Shown: piece after piece, positions 32,191-44,870 of the stretch
Layout: each line of letters starts with the position of its first letter
Numbering within the stretch: the stretch's first letter is position 1
NCBI RefSeq assembly: GCF_030052815.1
Contig: NC_079495.1
Coordinates: 117,096,194-117,160,193, forward strand
From: Hevea brasiliensis
Lineage: Eukaryota > Streptophyta > Magnoliopsida > Malpighiales > Euphorbiaceae
DNA length: 64,000 bases
Reading direction: 5' to 3'
Program-made: the position numbers and the translations under genes
Notes under the pieces: generated by a model
Seen by the model: the letters and a program-made list of their open reading frames with translations, nothing else
The model's database searches: none
Told to the model about the DNA's origin: nothing

Positions 32191-35100
32191 TGTCACACCC
32201 TACTCCTCTGTAAGATGTAACATGATCCCGTAGTACACCTAATGAATTACCATACTTCGCCTACCGGTAACCCATTAAATATACGACAAGGGATTTTAAA
32301 TCAATTTTCATGAAATTTAAATCATTGATTAAAATCTGGTGTTATAAAAATTTTTCAAAATTTCGGCAGAGTGCCGGCTGTATTTTGAGAAAACAATTCT
32401 TCAAAACCTGCAAAGAAATACACTTTCAATATATTTTCTCAAATACAACTCCAATAAATTTCATTTCATCTCACAATTCAATTTCAATAATCAAATCATT
32501 TCATTTTCAAACCAACCTCATCATAAAAGAAACATTTCATTGATTACAAGACTCAAAAATTAATATTACAAAACTATTCAGGTAAATGAAATCTCAAATT
32601 TACATTTACAATAATTTACATTTAATTACATACCAAAATATTTTATAAGAGTTTTTATACAACTGCTCAAATAATTTACATACATATTATTACATGTATA
32701 CATCAAAACCTGTGTACATGGGTAAACCTGGAGCTGATTTGAATATCTCTTCAAAGAAGCTTACTTAATTGCTTTATGCTCTTTTCACCTGCGACAGCAT
32801 ACAAAGCTATCGCTGAGTGGTGAACTCAGTGGTGCACAACTATAATTTAAAACATAGTACAATATACCTTAACAAAAATTACAGCAAATAATTTAGAAAT
32901 CTGAATATTCATCAAATTCCAAAACTCAAAATATTTATTGCCAATAATGTAAATCATTTGTATAAAATGACTTTGATCACGAAATTCAATTTATCAAATC
33001 ATAACATTTAAGGTAATTCCAACAATTTATTGGAAATAAAGATTAATTCCAACAAAATCAATTATACATAAATCATGATTGAAATCACAATTCTTTACTA
33101 TTCAAAAACCATTCTTTATCTCAAAAACCATTATTTATCTCACTAACTATGCAAGACTAATCCGAAAGGGCCATCTTCGGGGTGATTCTAACTACCTATT
33201 GTTGGGGAGGTCGAATCATCGTGCACAGTACATATCACAATAATGAATCTTCCGAAAGGGCCATAACAAATAAGAACTTATATCTAACCTCTAATAAGAG
33301 GATAATCTACGCCTGTGCACGTACTATGGTAATCAAAACACAACTGACTCCATTGTCTTCTCAACAAATGAGAGAGACGGGTAATAACCTAGTCAAGTAT
33401 CTATAGTGAGATATAAAACAATATCATAATCCTTTTAGTGAGCATAAATCACAATACAATTCGATTCAAAGTTAATTCCAATATCAAATAATTTTTATGC
33501 TCATCACAATTCAAATCATAAATTTGTATTTTTCTATGCAAATTGCCCATCACAATTCAAAACATGTTCTATCATAATTTTCTAAAACATAATTTATTCA
33601 ATCTGCAACAATGCTTAACACTTGTTGAAACACCATTTCATAAAGCTAAATTCATACATACTATAACAATTTCAATAATCATTGAATTAAATCCAATACT
33701 TGATAAACATAATTCATAAGGAAAATAACGTCATTTAATCATATGAAATATTCAGAACAAAATCAGTTAAAAACTAGTTGTGCACAAACCTCTGATAACT
33801 GTCTCTTGGCCCTGACTCAGTGTTTCATTACCTTTCCCTAAGTCTTTGCTTACTGAAACACACAATTTGAAGTGTTTCAGTACTCATTTAAACTGTCTCT
33901 AAGAATAAAACTTAATACTTAATTCATTGAATTCTACTATTTCCTTAGTCAACCTAAGATGTTGACCCTCGATGCATTCTAGGTGAATTAGGTTTTAATG
34001 TTACCAATATGTCACATTTGTAGCCTTTTAGTATTGGTATCGGTTACCAAATTCATTTCCATGTATATTGCGTTTTATTGCAATTTGTCGGATTCCGGTA
34101 TACTAATTTGATATAACCGGATGACCTAGTTCCCTCGGTTTTCGGGTTTCGGTAACAACTACAAACTTGTAGGTCTATGTCTTATTGCACACGAGGCAAA
34201 ATTTCAGGTCATTCTGAGTTATGTAGACCAAGTTATGGTCAATCTACCAATGCTGGACATAATGTATCAAAATGGTCATTTTAGGTCATTTTTAAGTCAC
34301 TTTTGGTTTGGCCAGTTTTTGGACCCGAACTTGTGCAAGCTATTTGACTTGCTTATGGTCATTTCTGGGCTTTGGCGTCTTCATAAGAATTGTAGATATA
34401 TGTCTTAACTATTTATGGTAAAAATTTCAAGTCAATTGGACCTGTTTTGAATGAGTTATGGCCAAAACACTAACTGCTGCCCAAATGGTAAATTTTTAGG
34501 CCTTAAATGCACTAATCCGGATTTGGTCACTTTTCAAGTCACCTTCTAAGCAGAATTTTGGTAAGCTTCCTTCATAAAAGTTGGCACTTTTTGTATCTAG
34601 TTTCACCTCCAATTGGTCTCATACCAATTGGAGCCACACTCTTAAGGTTCTAAGTCAAAACACACACTACCCTGCAACATACTCTTCATCACATACCAAA
34701 GGACATATTCAACACTTACCAAGTCACTTCCTTCATGCCATTTCTGTTTTGTACCATAACATAAACCCATTTAGCAACTCATTTTTGGTCATTTTGGCAG
34801 TTTATAACCACACTCAATATGCACATTATAGTCCAGAATTTTTCAAGTCTAAATTACAAACAATTTAACCACATAACCTAGCTCATTTACATGTCCAAAT
34901 TCAAACCCTTATACACATATACATGCTACCATAACAAGCACCATAATTCAACAATATAATTCCATAAACCAAACCATGACATAATATATTTTGATCTACA
35001 CTTCAAGCTGTCGATTTGTACATCTCTCCAATTAGCTTCCAAGCTTCCAAAATCAAGTGTACTATCACACATACATTTAGTATACATCACCCAATTTATT

Positions 35101-36171
35101 CCTACACACATAAACACTTACATCAACTCTTTAATCTACCATTTACATGCAAGGATAAACTGCTCTCATTGAAGTTCCATGGCTGTCAAAAATGTACCTC
35201 TCCCTTAACTCATCAAACTTAAAAAATCCTTCCACAATTCAACTACCCATAACATCCATGCAAGGTTTAATGAAACAATAATAAAAAATACATACTTATC
35301 ACTTTTGAAATTCTTCAAAACCTCACCAAAACTTGATTTTCTTGCTGCCTATCTACTACCCAAGTTGTGTAGAACAATTTTAGTGAAGGAATCAAGTGGA
35401 AAAATGGCTTGGATCATGGGAAATGGAAGCTTGGCCATGGACGGCCATGGAGGATTTTCTTTGGGAGCATTTTCGGCTGGTTATTGGGAGGTTGAAGAAG
35501 GTGAGTTTCTGCTGTTCACATGATGATTAAGTGTCCACTTTATGGAGTTAGTGGACCACTAAGTAAGGATTAAATGTTTATTTATTCTAATAGTTCCAAA
35601 TTCTCACATTAAGCTCCTATCTTTTGCTATTTAAACTATGTACCACCAATTTAATTTTTTATGACATTTTCTAAGTGTAACATCATTTATTTTTAATGGA
35701 CATTTAGGTCAAAAGACAACTCGGGGTGTCAAATGACCACAATGCCCCTGTTCGGGTTGCATTCCCGACTTTTCGGTAATACCGAGTTTTGTCGTTTTCT
35801 CGATTTCTCACTTTTCTTTGTACAAATTAATTAATTTTTCTTTGATATTTCTAATGATATTTATACTTCAATATATATTTATTTAAGTCCTAAAAATACT
35901 TTCCAGGGTTCCCCGCGGTCCAGGGCTAGTCAACGGTCCACGCCGCAACTTCCCGGTGTGATCACCCATCGCTAGGGTTCTCGGCTCATTTAACTTGGTT
36001 ACATTTCATTGCTATTATTTTTCCTTTGTTTTTCTTGTATTTTCTTTTCTTGTATTTTTTTATTTTATGTCTCCTCATCAATATTTAAGTGTCGTTCTAG
36101 GCATCCTAGCTGTCTGGACAACACTGGTCACCGGAACAGTAGAACGCACTACCGAACTTAGGGGTGTTACA
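32191..36171 (-). repeat. Tekay-1 LTR (3' LTR)
   Basis: 3981 bp; on the minus strand it runs from TGTAACACCCCTAAG to GGGTGTGACA, with TG and CA ends. It is also the upstream LTR of the internal stub at 32059-32190. Confidence 0.9.
32791..32813 (-). promoter_or_regulatory. Conserved LTR hairpin, Tekay-1 3' LTR
   Basis: Minus-strand GCGATAGC, a 7-base loop, GCTGTCGC: an 8-bp stem with one U-G pair as RNA. The same hairpin occurs in Tekay-2. Confidence 0.6.
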
Positions 36172-36185
36172 ATTCTCCCCCCCTT
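36172..36185 (-). promoter_or_regulatory. Tekay-1 polypurine tract
   Basis: Minus-strand AAGGGGGGGAGAAT immediately before the LTR start TGTAACACC. Confidence 0.85.
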
Positions 36186-36216
36186 AAAATAAATTTCGTC
36201 TCGAAATTTTACCTGG

Positions 36217-37270
36217 CATTAGTCTCTGAACAGCTGTGGGTACTGTCTCCTCATATCCTCTTCACGTTCCCAAGTAGCTTCCTGGCCTGAATGATGGTTC
36301 CACAGCACTTTAACCAAGTGTATCTGTTTATTCCTTAGCTGCTTCACCTCATAAGCCAGAATTTCTATGGGTTCTTCCTCATATGAGAGGTCTGGATTTA
36401 CCTCAATTTCTTCAACTGATAATACATGAGATGGGTTAGATCTGTACCTCCTTAACATGGACACATGGAAGACACTGTGTATCCTTTCTAGCTATGGAGG
36501 TAATGCTAGCCGATATGCCAAAGGACCCACTCTTTCCAGAACCTCATGTGGTCCGATGATACGAGGACTCAGTTTCCCTTTTCTGCCAAATCTCATAATC
36601 CTCTTCCAAGGAAAAACTTTGAGGAATACCTTATCATCCACTGAATATTCAATATCTCTTCTCTTCAGATCAACATAGGACTTCTGACGGTCTGATGCAG
36701 CCTTGAGTCGATCTCTAATCAATCTGATCTTTTCCTCTGTCTGCTGAACAATTTCTGGCTCAATTATCTTTCTTTCACCTACTTCATCCCAACATAGGGA
36801 GTTCTACACTTTCTGCCATACAAAGCTTCATATGGAGGCATCCCAATGCTTGATTGGTAGCTGTTGTTATAAGCAAACTCAATCAAAGGCAAGTGTGTAT
36901 CCCAACTACCTTCAAACTCAATCACACAAGCCTGTAGCATATCCTCCAATATCTGAATTACCCTCTCAGATTGGCAATCTGTCTGTGGGTGGAATGCTGT
37001 GCTGAAGTTCAATCTAGTTCCTAGGGCTCTCTGAAGACTACCCCAGAATCAAGAAGTGAACCTAGGATCTCTGTCTGATACAATCGATACTAGCACTCCA
37101 TATAGTTTTACAATCTCATATATGTACAATCTGGCCAATCTCTCCAGGCTATAGTCCATCCGGACTGGCAAAAAGTTAGCAGACTTGGTTAGTCTGTCAA
37201 CTATGACCTATACTGCATCTTGACTATTCTGTGTCCTCGGAAGTTTCATCACAAAATCCATAGTTATTCG
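36217..37270 (-). pseudogene. Tekay-1 integrase and chromodomain
   Basis: Minus-strand integrase from the first catalytic Asp region (MDFVM near 37262) through [38 protein letters not shown] and [12 protein letters not shown] to a C-terminal chromodomain (EPIEILAYEVKQLRNKQIHL, then VKVLWNHHSGQEATWEREED), ending in FRD and a stop. The chromodomain is thought to steer integration to heterochromatin and appears undamaged. Stops and small shifts occur at about 37045 (Arg expected), 36779 and 36492. Trp-to-stop changes are visible upstream. Closely similar to the Tekay-2 integrase at 50381-51424. Confidence 0.85.
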
Positions 37271-37279
37271 TTCTCTTAC

Positions 37280-37620
37280 TATGTTTCATAGGGTGCTGTT
37301 TGTATGCTAGCTTGACACTTATTATTATATGCAAATTCTGTTAGTGGGAGGTATCTGTCCCATCTCCCCTCGGATTCAAAGACATAAGTTCTCAGTATAT
37401 TCTCGAGGGCTTATTACATTTTGCAGGTTATTATTATCATTTCATTTCATCATTTACAGAAACTCAATGAGTTTCAGAATTTATCTGAATCACTTGTTTC
37501 GACTGTCCATCCGTCCGAGGATGATAAGTCGTACTGATATCTCTAAACTTATAGCAATTACTGTGGTACAAGTAGTTCACATTATTGTAACCGAGTCACT
37601 GACTCTAGCTACCTTACACA
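37280..37620 (-). pseudogene. Integrase fragment from a different gypsy element inside Tekay-1
   Basis: Minus-strand pieces read STTYHPRTDGQSKQVIQI (about 37500-37560) and LENILRTYVFESEGRWDRYL continuing PLTEFAYNNKCQASIQTAPY (about 37285-37400). These repeat the same part of integrase that Tekay-1 already has at 36779-37012, but with different residues (RWDRYLPL versus [18 protein letters not shown] versus [10 protein letters not shown]). An 80-bp noncoding interruption separates the two pieces. It abuts the Tekay-1 integrase near 37275. Either an internal recombination product or a small nested relic. Confidence 0.65.
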
Positions 37621-38158
37621 TGTAGTCTTTCGATAGGCTAGTTCTGAAGTTTTAAATTTCTGACTAAAATTTTCACATTTATTTCCTTAATAGTACTCTA
37701 TTCAAGCGTAACTGTATCAATTTATAGATTACTTACAAATATTCTTATTTTATTGTACCACGATGAAGCACGTAGTTCTACACAATAATCTTGTGTCGAT
37801 ACTGTAATCTGCAGCTTACAATACAAACATCGAGAACATTACATAGTCACTACGTTATAACCTCATGGACTAGGTTTTCTAGCATCTTATCTTTTCCGAA
37901 TTTACTGATATTCGAATCTTACTCTGATTACAATATCTATTAATAATTACTAACAGTAACATCTTTGCCCTCATCTAGAGCAATTCTATTACTGCAACTT
38001 ACTTTTAAGTCCTCTTGCCCTACACAAAGTAGGCTTGTCAATTAGCTTTATAATTTATGGTGTGTTAGAAAATACTTTTAAATGAAAATTCTTTCAAAAT
38101 TAATGTCAATCATACTTGTTATCGTAGTTTTGATCCTAAAAGACTAGTCACTAACGCA
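37621..38158 (-). other. Degenerate internal DNA of Tekay-1
   Basis: Protease, RT and RNase H should lie here; no such motif can be read on either strand. Confidence 0.5.
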
Positions 38159-38911
38159 TCAAAATTTATTCCCCTGTAAAGGAATAGCAACAAAACATAG
38201 AATTCTAACACTAACATATAAATAAGTAGTGCTGGGATCAAATAATAACTCATTGTTTCTTTCAAAAATTAAAAACTTACCAGCAGCTACATCTAAAGTT
38301 TCTGCTCTTTCCCCTTGGCGCATAATGGACACTCTGACTGATGCACTACTATATTTGGGTTGATTCACTGTGTTGTGGTTGTGATGAGTACCAATTCTAT
38401 TTCTATCTTGACCTCTACTGACTGTCTGTGAACTTTCGGGAGCAGATCGAGGTACTCTAGTACAATTTCTAATAAAGTGTCCAAGCTTTCCACAATTGTA
38501 GTAGGCTCCAGTGGCCTTACGACAAATACCCTCATGTAGTTTGCCACAAGAGTTACAGATGCGAGGAGGATATGAACTTCTAGTTGTTCGACGACTGGAC
38601 CTTAGTGGTCTCTGCCCTGATGATCCGTCTCTGTCATATCCATAAGCTCGGGGCTCCTCAAATTCTTTTCTTTTCCCCAAATTACTGCTCGAGCATTGAC
38701 CCATAGGTTTTTTACTCTTCTCTATTTCATATTGCCCTTGTGGGGGTTGGGTTTGTACTTGGGCTTGGGCTGACAGAGTATCAGCCATTTGTTGAAAGAA
38801 AGTGGCCATTTGCTGGGCCATTTGTGCAGTAATTTGTACAGGTAAAACTGGTACAGTCGGGCCTTCGACACTTTGTGGAGCTGGGGCCTTAACTTGTACT
38901 TCTGCCATCAC
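38159..38911 (-). pseudogene. Tekay-1 gag relic with internal deletion
   Basis: Minus-strand frame from MMAEVQVKAPAPQSVEG through AQQMATFFQQMADTL to a zinc-knuckle region and the start of protease (LLFDPSTT). The capsid core found in Tekay-2 gag (WLERMERVF to FLSLKQGDR) is missing, and the deletion is in frame (between PPQGQ and YEIEKSKK). The zinc knuckle reads YYNCGKLGHFIRNC, so the first Cys is Tyr. The protease motif DPSTT lacks the usual D(T/P)G(S/A)TH form. The protein could not build a normal particle. Confidence 0.8.
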
Positions 38912-39106
38912 AGACTATTCTATTGTCTCATTCTTCTCTTCCATATCTTTTCACTGGATTTTCTATTCCTGTACAACCAATACAAGGAGATTCCTCTCCA
39001 TTAGTTCATATTTATGATGTAAATGTACTATATGTATCAAACATTTGAGCAGTTGTAGTTACCGATAAAAAGATTTCAAATTCACAGTTCGAAATTTACT
39101 TTAAAA

Positions 39107-39123
39107 CCATTGCTCTGATACCA
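39107..39123 (-). promoter_or_regulatory. Tekay-1 primer-binding site
   Basis: Minus-strand TGGTATCAGAGCAATGG, complementary to initiator Met tRNA, seven bases inside the 5' LTR. A second copy is at 32167-32183 in the internal stub. Confidence 0.9.
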
Positions 39124-39130
39124 CAAAACA

Positions 39131-42100
39131 TGTCACACCCTACTCCTCCGTAAGATGTAACATGATCCCATAGTACACCTAATGAATTACCGTACTTCGC
39201 CTACCGGTAACCCATTAAATATACTACAAGGGATTTTAAATCAATTTTCGTGAAATTTAAATTATTGATTAAAATCTGGTGTTATAAAAATTTTTCAAAA
39301 TTTCGGCAGAGTGCCGGCTGTATTTTGAGAAAACAGTTCTTCAAAACCTGCAAAGAAACACACTTCCAATATATTTTCTCAAATACAACTCCAATAAACT
39401 TCATTTCATCTCACAATTCAATCTCAATAATCAAATCATTTCATTTTCAAACCAACCTCATCATAAAAGAAACATTTCATTGATTACAAGACTCAAAAAT
39501 TAATATTACAAAACTATTCAGGTAAATGAAATCTCAAATTTACATTTACAATAATTTACATTTAATTACATACCAAAATATTTTACAAGAGTTTTTATAC
39601 AACTGCTCAAATAATTTACATACATATTATTACATGCATACATCAAAACCTGTGTACATGGGTAAACCTGGAGCTGATCTGAATGTCTCTTCAAAGAAGC
39701 TTACTCAATTGCTTTATGCTCTTTTCACCTGCGACAGCATACAAAGCTATCGCTGAGTGGTGAACTCAGTGGTGCACAACTATAATTTAAAATATAGTAC
39801 AATATACCTTAACAAAAATTACAGCAAATAATTTAGAAATCTGAATATTTATCAAATTCCAAAACTCAAAATATTCATTGTCAATAATGTAAATCATTTG
39901 TATAAAATGACTTTGATCACGAAATTCAATTTATCAAATCATAACATTTAAGGTAATTCTAACAATTTATTGGAAATAAAGATTAATTCCAACAAAATCA
40001 ATTATACATAAATCATGATTGAAATCACAATTCTTTACTATTCAAAAACCATTATTTATCTCAAAAATCATTCTTTATCTCACTAACTATGCATGACTAA
40101 TCCGAAAGGGCCATCTTCGGGGTGATTCTAACTCCCTATGGTCGGGGAGGTCGAATTAGATTCTAACTCCCTATGGTCGGGGAGGTCGAATCATCGTGTA
40201 CAGTACACATCACAATAATGAATCTTCCGAAAGGGTCATAACAAATAAGAACTTAGATCTAACCTCTAATAAGAGGAGAATTTAAGCCTGTGTATGTACC
40301 ATGGTAATCAAAACACAACTAACTCCATTGTCTTCTCAACAAATGAGAGAGATGGGTAATAACCTAGTCAAGCATCTATAGTGAGATATAAAACAATATC
40401 ACAATCCTTTTAGTGAGCATAAATCACAATACAATTCGATTCAAAGTTAATTCTAATATCCAATAATTTTTATGCTCATCACAATTCAAATCATAAATGT
40501 GCATTTTTTCATGCAAATTGCCCATCACAATTCAAAATATGTTCTATCACAATTTTCCAAAACATAATTTATTCAATCTGCAACAATGCTTAACACTTGT
40601 TGAAATACCATTTCATAAAGCTAAATTCATACATACTATAACAATTTCAATAATCATTGAATTAAATCCAATACTTGATAAACATAATTCATGAGGAAAA
40701 TAACGTCATTTAATCATATGAAATATTCAGAACAAAATCAGTTAAAAACTAGTTGTGCACAAACCTCTGATAACTGTCTCTTGGCCCTGACTCAGTGTTT
40801 TCTTCCCTTTCCCTAAGTCTTTGCTAACTGAAACATATAATTTGAAGTGTTTCAGTACTCATTTAAACTGTCTCTAAGAATAAAACTTAATACTTAATTC
40901 ATTGAATTCTACTATTTCCTTAGTCAACCTAAGATGTCGACCCTCGATGTATTCTAGGTGAATTAGGTTTTAATGTTACCAATATGTCACATTTGTAGCC
41001 TTTAGTATTGGTACCGGTTACCAAGTTCATTTCCATGCATATTGCGTTTTATTGCAATTTGTCGGATTCCAGTATACTAATTTGACCTAACCGGATGACC
41101 TAGTTTCCTCGGTTTTCGGGTTCTGTCAAAACTACAAACTTGTAGGTCTATGTCTTATTGCACGCGGGGCAAAATTTCAGGTCATTCTGAGTTATGTAGA
41201 CCAAGTTATGGTCAATCTACCAATGCTGGACAGAATGTATCAAAATGGTCATTTTAGGTCACTTTTGGTTCGGCCAGTTTTTGGACCCGAATTTGTGCAA
41301 GCTATTTAACTTGCTTATGGTCATTTCTGAACTTTGGTGTCTTCATAAGAATTGTAGATATATGTCTTAACTATTCATGGTAAAAATTTTAGGTCAATTG
41401 GACCTGTTTTGAATGAGTTATGGCCAAAACACTAACTGCTGCCCAAATGGTAAATTTTCAGGCCTTAAATGCACTAATCCGGATTTGGTCACTTTTCAAG
41501 TCACCTTCTAAGCAGAATTTTGGTAAGCTTCCTTCATGAAAGTTGGCACTTTTTGTGCCTAGTTTCACCTCCAATTGGTCTCATACCAATTGGAGCCACA
41601 CTCTTAAGGTTCTAAGCCAAAACACACACTGCCCAGCAACATACTCTTCATCACATACCAAAGGACACATTCAACACTTACCAAGTCACTTCCTTCATGC
41701 CATTTCTATTTTGTATCATAATATAAAACCATTTAGCAACTCATTTTTGGTCATTTTGGCAGTTTATAACCACACTCAATATGCACATTATAGTCCAGAA
41801 TTTTCCAAGTCCAAATTACAAACAATTTAACCACATAACCTAGCTCATTTACATGTCCAAATTCAAACCCTTATACACATATACATGTTGCCATAACAAG
41901 CATCATAATTTAACAATATAATTCCATAAATCAAACCATGAAATAATATATTTTGATCTACACTTCAAGCTGTCGATTTGTACATCTCTCCAATTAGCTT
42001 CCAAGCTTCCAAAATCAAGTGTACTATCACACATACATTTAGTATACATCACCCAATTTATTCCTACACACATAAACACTTACATCAACTCTTTAATCTA

Positions 42101-43134
42101 CCATTTACATGCAAGGATAAATTGCTCTCATTGAAGTTCCATGGCTGCCAAAAATGTACCTCTCCCTTAACTCATCAAACTTAAAAAATCCTTCCACAAT
42201 TCAACTACCCATAACATCCATGCAAGGTTTAATGAAACAATAATAAAAAATACATACTTATCACTTTTGAAATTCTTCAAAACCTCACCAAAACTTGATT
42301 TTCTTGCTGCCTATCTACTGTCCAAGTTGTGTAGAACAATTTTAGTGAAGGAATCAAGTGGAAAAATGGCTTGGATCATGGGAAATGGAAGCTTGGCCAT
42401 GGACGGCCATGGAGAATTTTCTTTGGAAGCATTTTCGGCTGGTTTTTGGGAGGTTGAAGAAGGTGAGTTTTTGCTGTCCACATGGTGATTAAGTGTCCAC
42501 TTTATGGAGTTAGTGGACCACTAAGTAAGGATTAAATGTTTATTTATTCAAATAGTTCCAAATTCTCCCATTAAGCTCATATCTTTTGTTATTTAAATTA
42601 TGTACCACCAATTTAATTTTTCATGACATTTTCTAAGTGTAACATCATTTATTTTTTAATGGACATTTAGGTCAAAAGACAACTCAGGGTGTCAAATGAC
42701 CACAATGCCCCTGTTCGGGTTGCATTCCCGATTTTTCGGTAATACTGAGTTTTATCGTTTTCTCGATTTCTCACTTTTCTTTGTACTAATTAATTAATTT
42801 TTCTTTGACATTTCTAATAACATTTATACTTCAATAGATGTTTATTTAAGTCCTAAAAATACTTTCCAGGATTCCCCGCGGTCCAGGGCTAGTCAACGGT
42901 CCACGCCGCAACTTCCCAGTGCGATCACCCATCGCTAGGGTTCTCGGCTCGTTTAACTTGGTTACATTTCATTGCTATTATTTTTCCTTTGTTTTTCTTA
43001 TATTTTCTTTTTTTATATTTCTTTATTTTACGTCTCCTCATCAATATTTAAGTGTAGTTCTAGGCATCCTAGCTGTCCGGACAACACTGGTCACCGGAAC
43101 AGTAGAACGCACTACCGAACTTAGGGGTGTTACA
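39131..43134 (-). repeat. Tekay-1 LTR (5' LTR)
   Basis: 4004 bp, same ends as the copy at 32191-36171. It carries one extra 36-bp tandem duplication (GATTCTAACTCCCTATGG repeated, about 40125-40190). The hairpin of 32791-32813 is repeated at 39731-39753. Confidence 0.9.
39731..39753 (-). promoter_or_regulatory. Conserved LTR hairpin, Tekay-1 5' LTR
   Basis: Identical stem and loop to 32791-32813, 601 nt from the LTR end. Confidence 0.6.
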
Positions 43135-43209
43135 GCGACTCCTCACTTTTTCCACTTCGGTGAGAACTCGTCCAGGCGACTGCAAAAACCCTTGTGATAG
43201 CTTGGCGAC
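43135..43209 (+). other. 75-bp remnant between Tekay-1 and copia
   Basis: Begins GCGACTCCTCAC and ends CTTGGCGAC. GGCGACTCC-type words are typical near the LTR/primer-site border of Tat/Ogre elements, so this is plausibly the continuation of the element broken at 32058. Confidence 0.4.
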
Positions 43210-44870
43210 TGTTAGTAGTATGCCCTAGAGCATATCATTTAGTATGTATCTTGTACATCTTTTATTAATAAAATGCATTTTCACTTTTCCGTTTACATAA
43301 TATATTTATGTGTAATAGAAAAGGTCCATTGATATTTTGTTAGAAATTCTATTCTTAAGTTGTTAAGAATATGAGTGACAGTATTTCTAGCACAAAGTAT
43401 CATAAATAGGTTCACAATCGAGGATACTTCACAATAAGGACATGACTTATCCAGTAAAATTGTATTCATGTTTGTTCCCAAGTTATTTATATGAGATATA
43501 AATAAGATGGAATGGTGAGTCTCATGCCATATGACAAATATGATAAGCACTTATACATGATAAGTAGGTCGAACTAGTGACACTTATGACAAGCACATGG
43601 AGTTTACTCTTATCAATGTATTGTCATAAATCATACTAGTGCATATAATATTTAGACCTGAGATAGCACAGTTATCTTGTATATAGATGGTTTGAGTTTG
43701 ATACTGCTTTTATACTTGTACTGTGTATGGGTATATGGGCATATGTTGGCTCATACTAGTTATATATGGAGGTAGGTGTTGATAAAGATGGAATCTGTTC
43801 CTCTAAGTAAATAGGGATAAAATCCTATGTTCATTTAATTGTCTTGATGTTTCAAGTTCCTGGCCAGAACAGATAGATTTAATCAGAAAAGAGTTTCTGA
43901 TGAGAAAATCTTTTAATCAAGAACTGAAATTAAAAGAGAACATAATATTCATAGCAAATGGGGTTTGACATAAACCACGACTCCAGCTTGAGTTGAGATT
44001 TTGTAACAGAGAGATTCTAGTGCATGATAACATATGATTATAGGTTCATTTAAGGTAAACCTTATTACTGATTGGGTGGCCATGGCATGCTATGCTAGGT
44101 GTTAACCATGGTCTATGAGGTACATAAAATGATTTAGAGAAATCATTTATGATAAGAAAGAGTTCTGATGATATTAAGAGTTAATATCATGTCTCATTGC
44201 CAATTAGTGATGAGCCTAGTAAGTCACACACATACACAAGTAATCACCAAATTAAATATGATTTAATTAATTAATTAAAGAGTTTAATTGATTAATTAAA
44301 TAGGTTTGGTTTGCAATTAGATTGCAAAGTCCCTAGCATGGCTTGAAACCAATTCTAGGTTATTGGATGTATAGTATAAGTTAAATTTATGTTTAAAGTG
44401 TTTAAATATGAATTTAATTAATGAGAAATTAATTAATAGAGATTAATTAATTTATCTATATTTGATATAAATTGATTAGAAGAAGAGAAATAATTATTTT
44501 GGGTTGAGAACTCAAAATTAAGACACAGAGGTATTTTGGTCATTTCACAGGATGACATGTGGCACCATGAGATGGTGACACATGGCACTACATATAAGCT
44601 TGCTATATGTCTTTTAATCATGTAAGATGATCAAAGTCAAGATTAAATATAGGTTTGACACTTGACACAATGTGATTGGGTCAATTAAACCTAGAGCCAA
44701 TCAGAAGTGACATGTGGCAAGGGTTTTAAGTGATGACCTAGCTATATAAGTGTTGTTATGAAAGAGTAAAATGTGTAAGCTGCTCATTCTCTTTGTGCCA
44801 CCACCCTTGGCTGCTTTCCCTTCTCTTCTTCTTCATCTCTCATCATTTCAAAGAGAGTAGCAAACAATCT
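43210..44870 (+). repeat. Copia 5' LTR, first part
   Basis: Matches 62948-64000 from its first base. Interrupted after AATCT (44866-44870) by Tekay-2. Confidence 0.9.

Larger units (their letters stand above)
32059..43134 (-). mobile_element. Tekay/Del-like chromovirus (Tekay-1), with tandem stub
   Basis: Minus-strand Ty3/gypsy element: 5' LTR 39131-43134, Met-tRNA primer site 39107-39123, gag relic, foreign integrase piece, integrase with chromodomain, polypurine tract 36172-36185, 3' LTR 32191-36171. Beyond the 3' LTR the sequence does not return to host DNA but repeats the first 132 bp of the internal region (32059-32190 equals 38998-39130), primer site included. The layout is therefore LTR-internal-LTR-internal stub, as produced by LTR recombination between tandem copies followed by deletion. 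No target duplication can be assigned. LTRs differ by a few percent. Most of pol is missing, so it cannot move by itself. Confidence 0.85.

Noticed and set aside
34581..34868. Conserved plus-strand frames present in both Tekay-1 LTRs (also 41543-41830, 35016-35222, 41978-42184)
   Set aside because: They recur only because the LTR is duplicated, run antisense to the element, and lack protein motifs.
37329..37625. Plus-strand 98-codon frame
   Set aside because: Shadow of the foreign integrase fragment read on the minus strand.
39107..39123. tRNA gene signal
   Set aside because: The match to initiator Met tRNA is limited to the primer-binding site; the same holds at 46616 and 57317.
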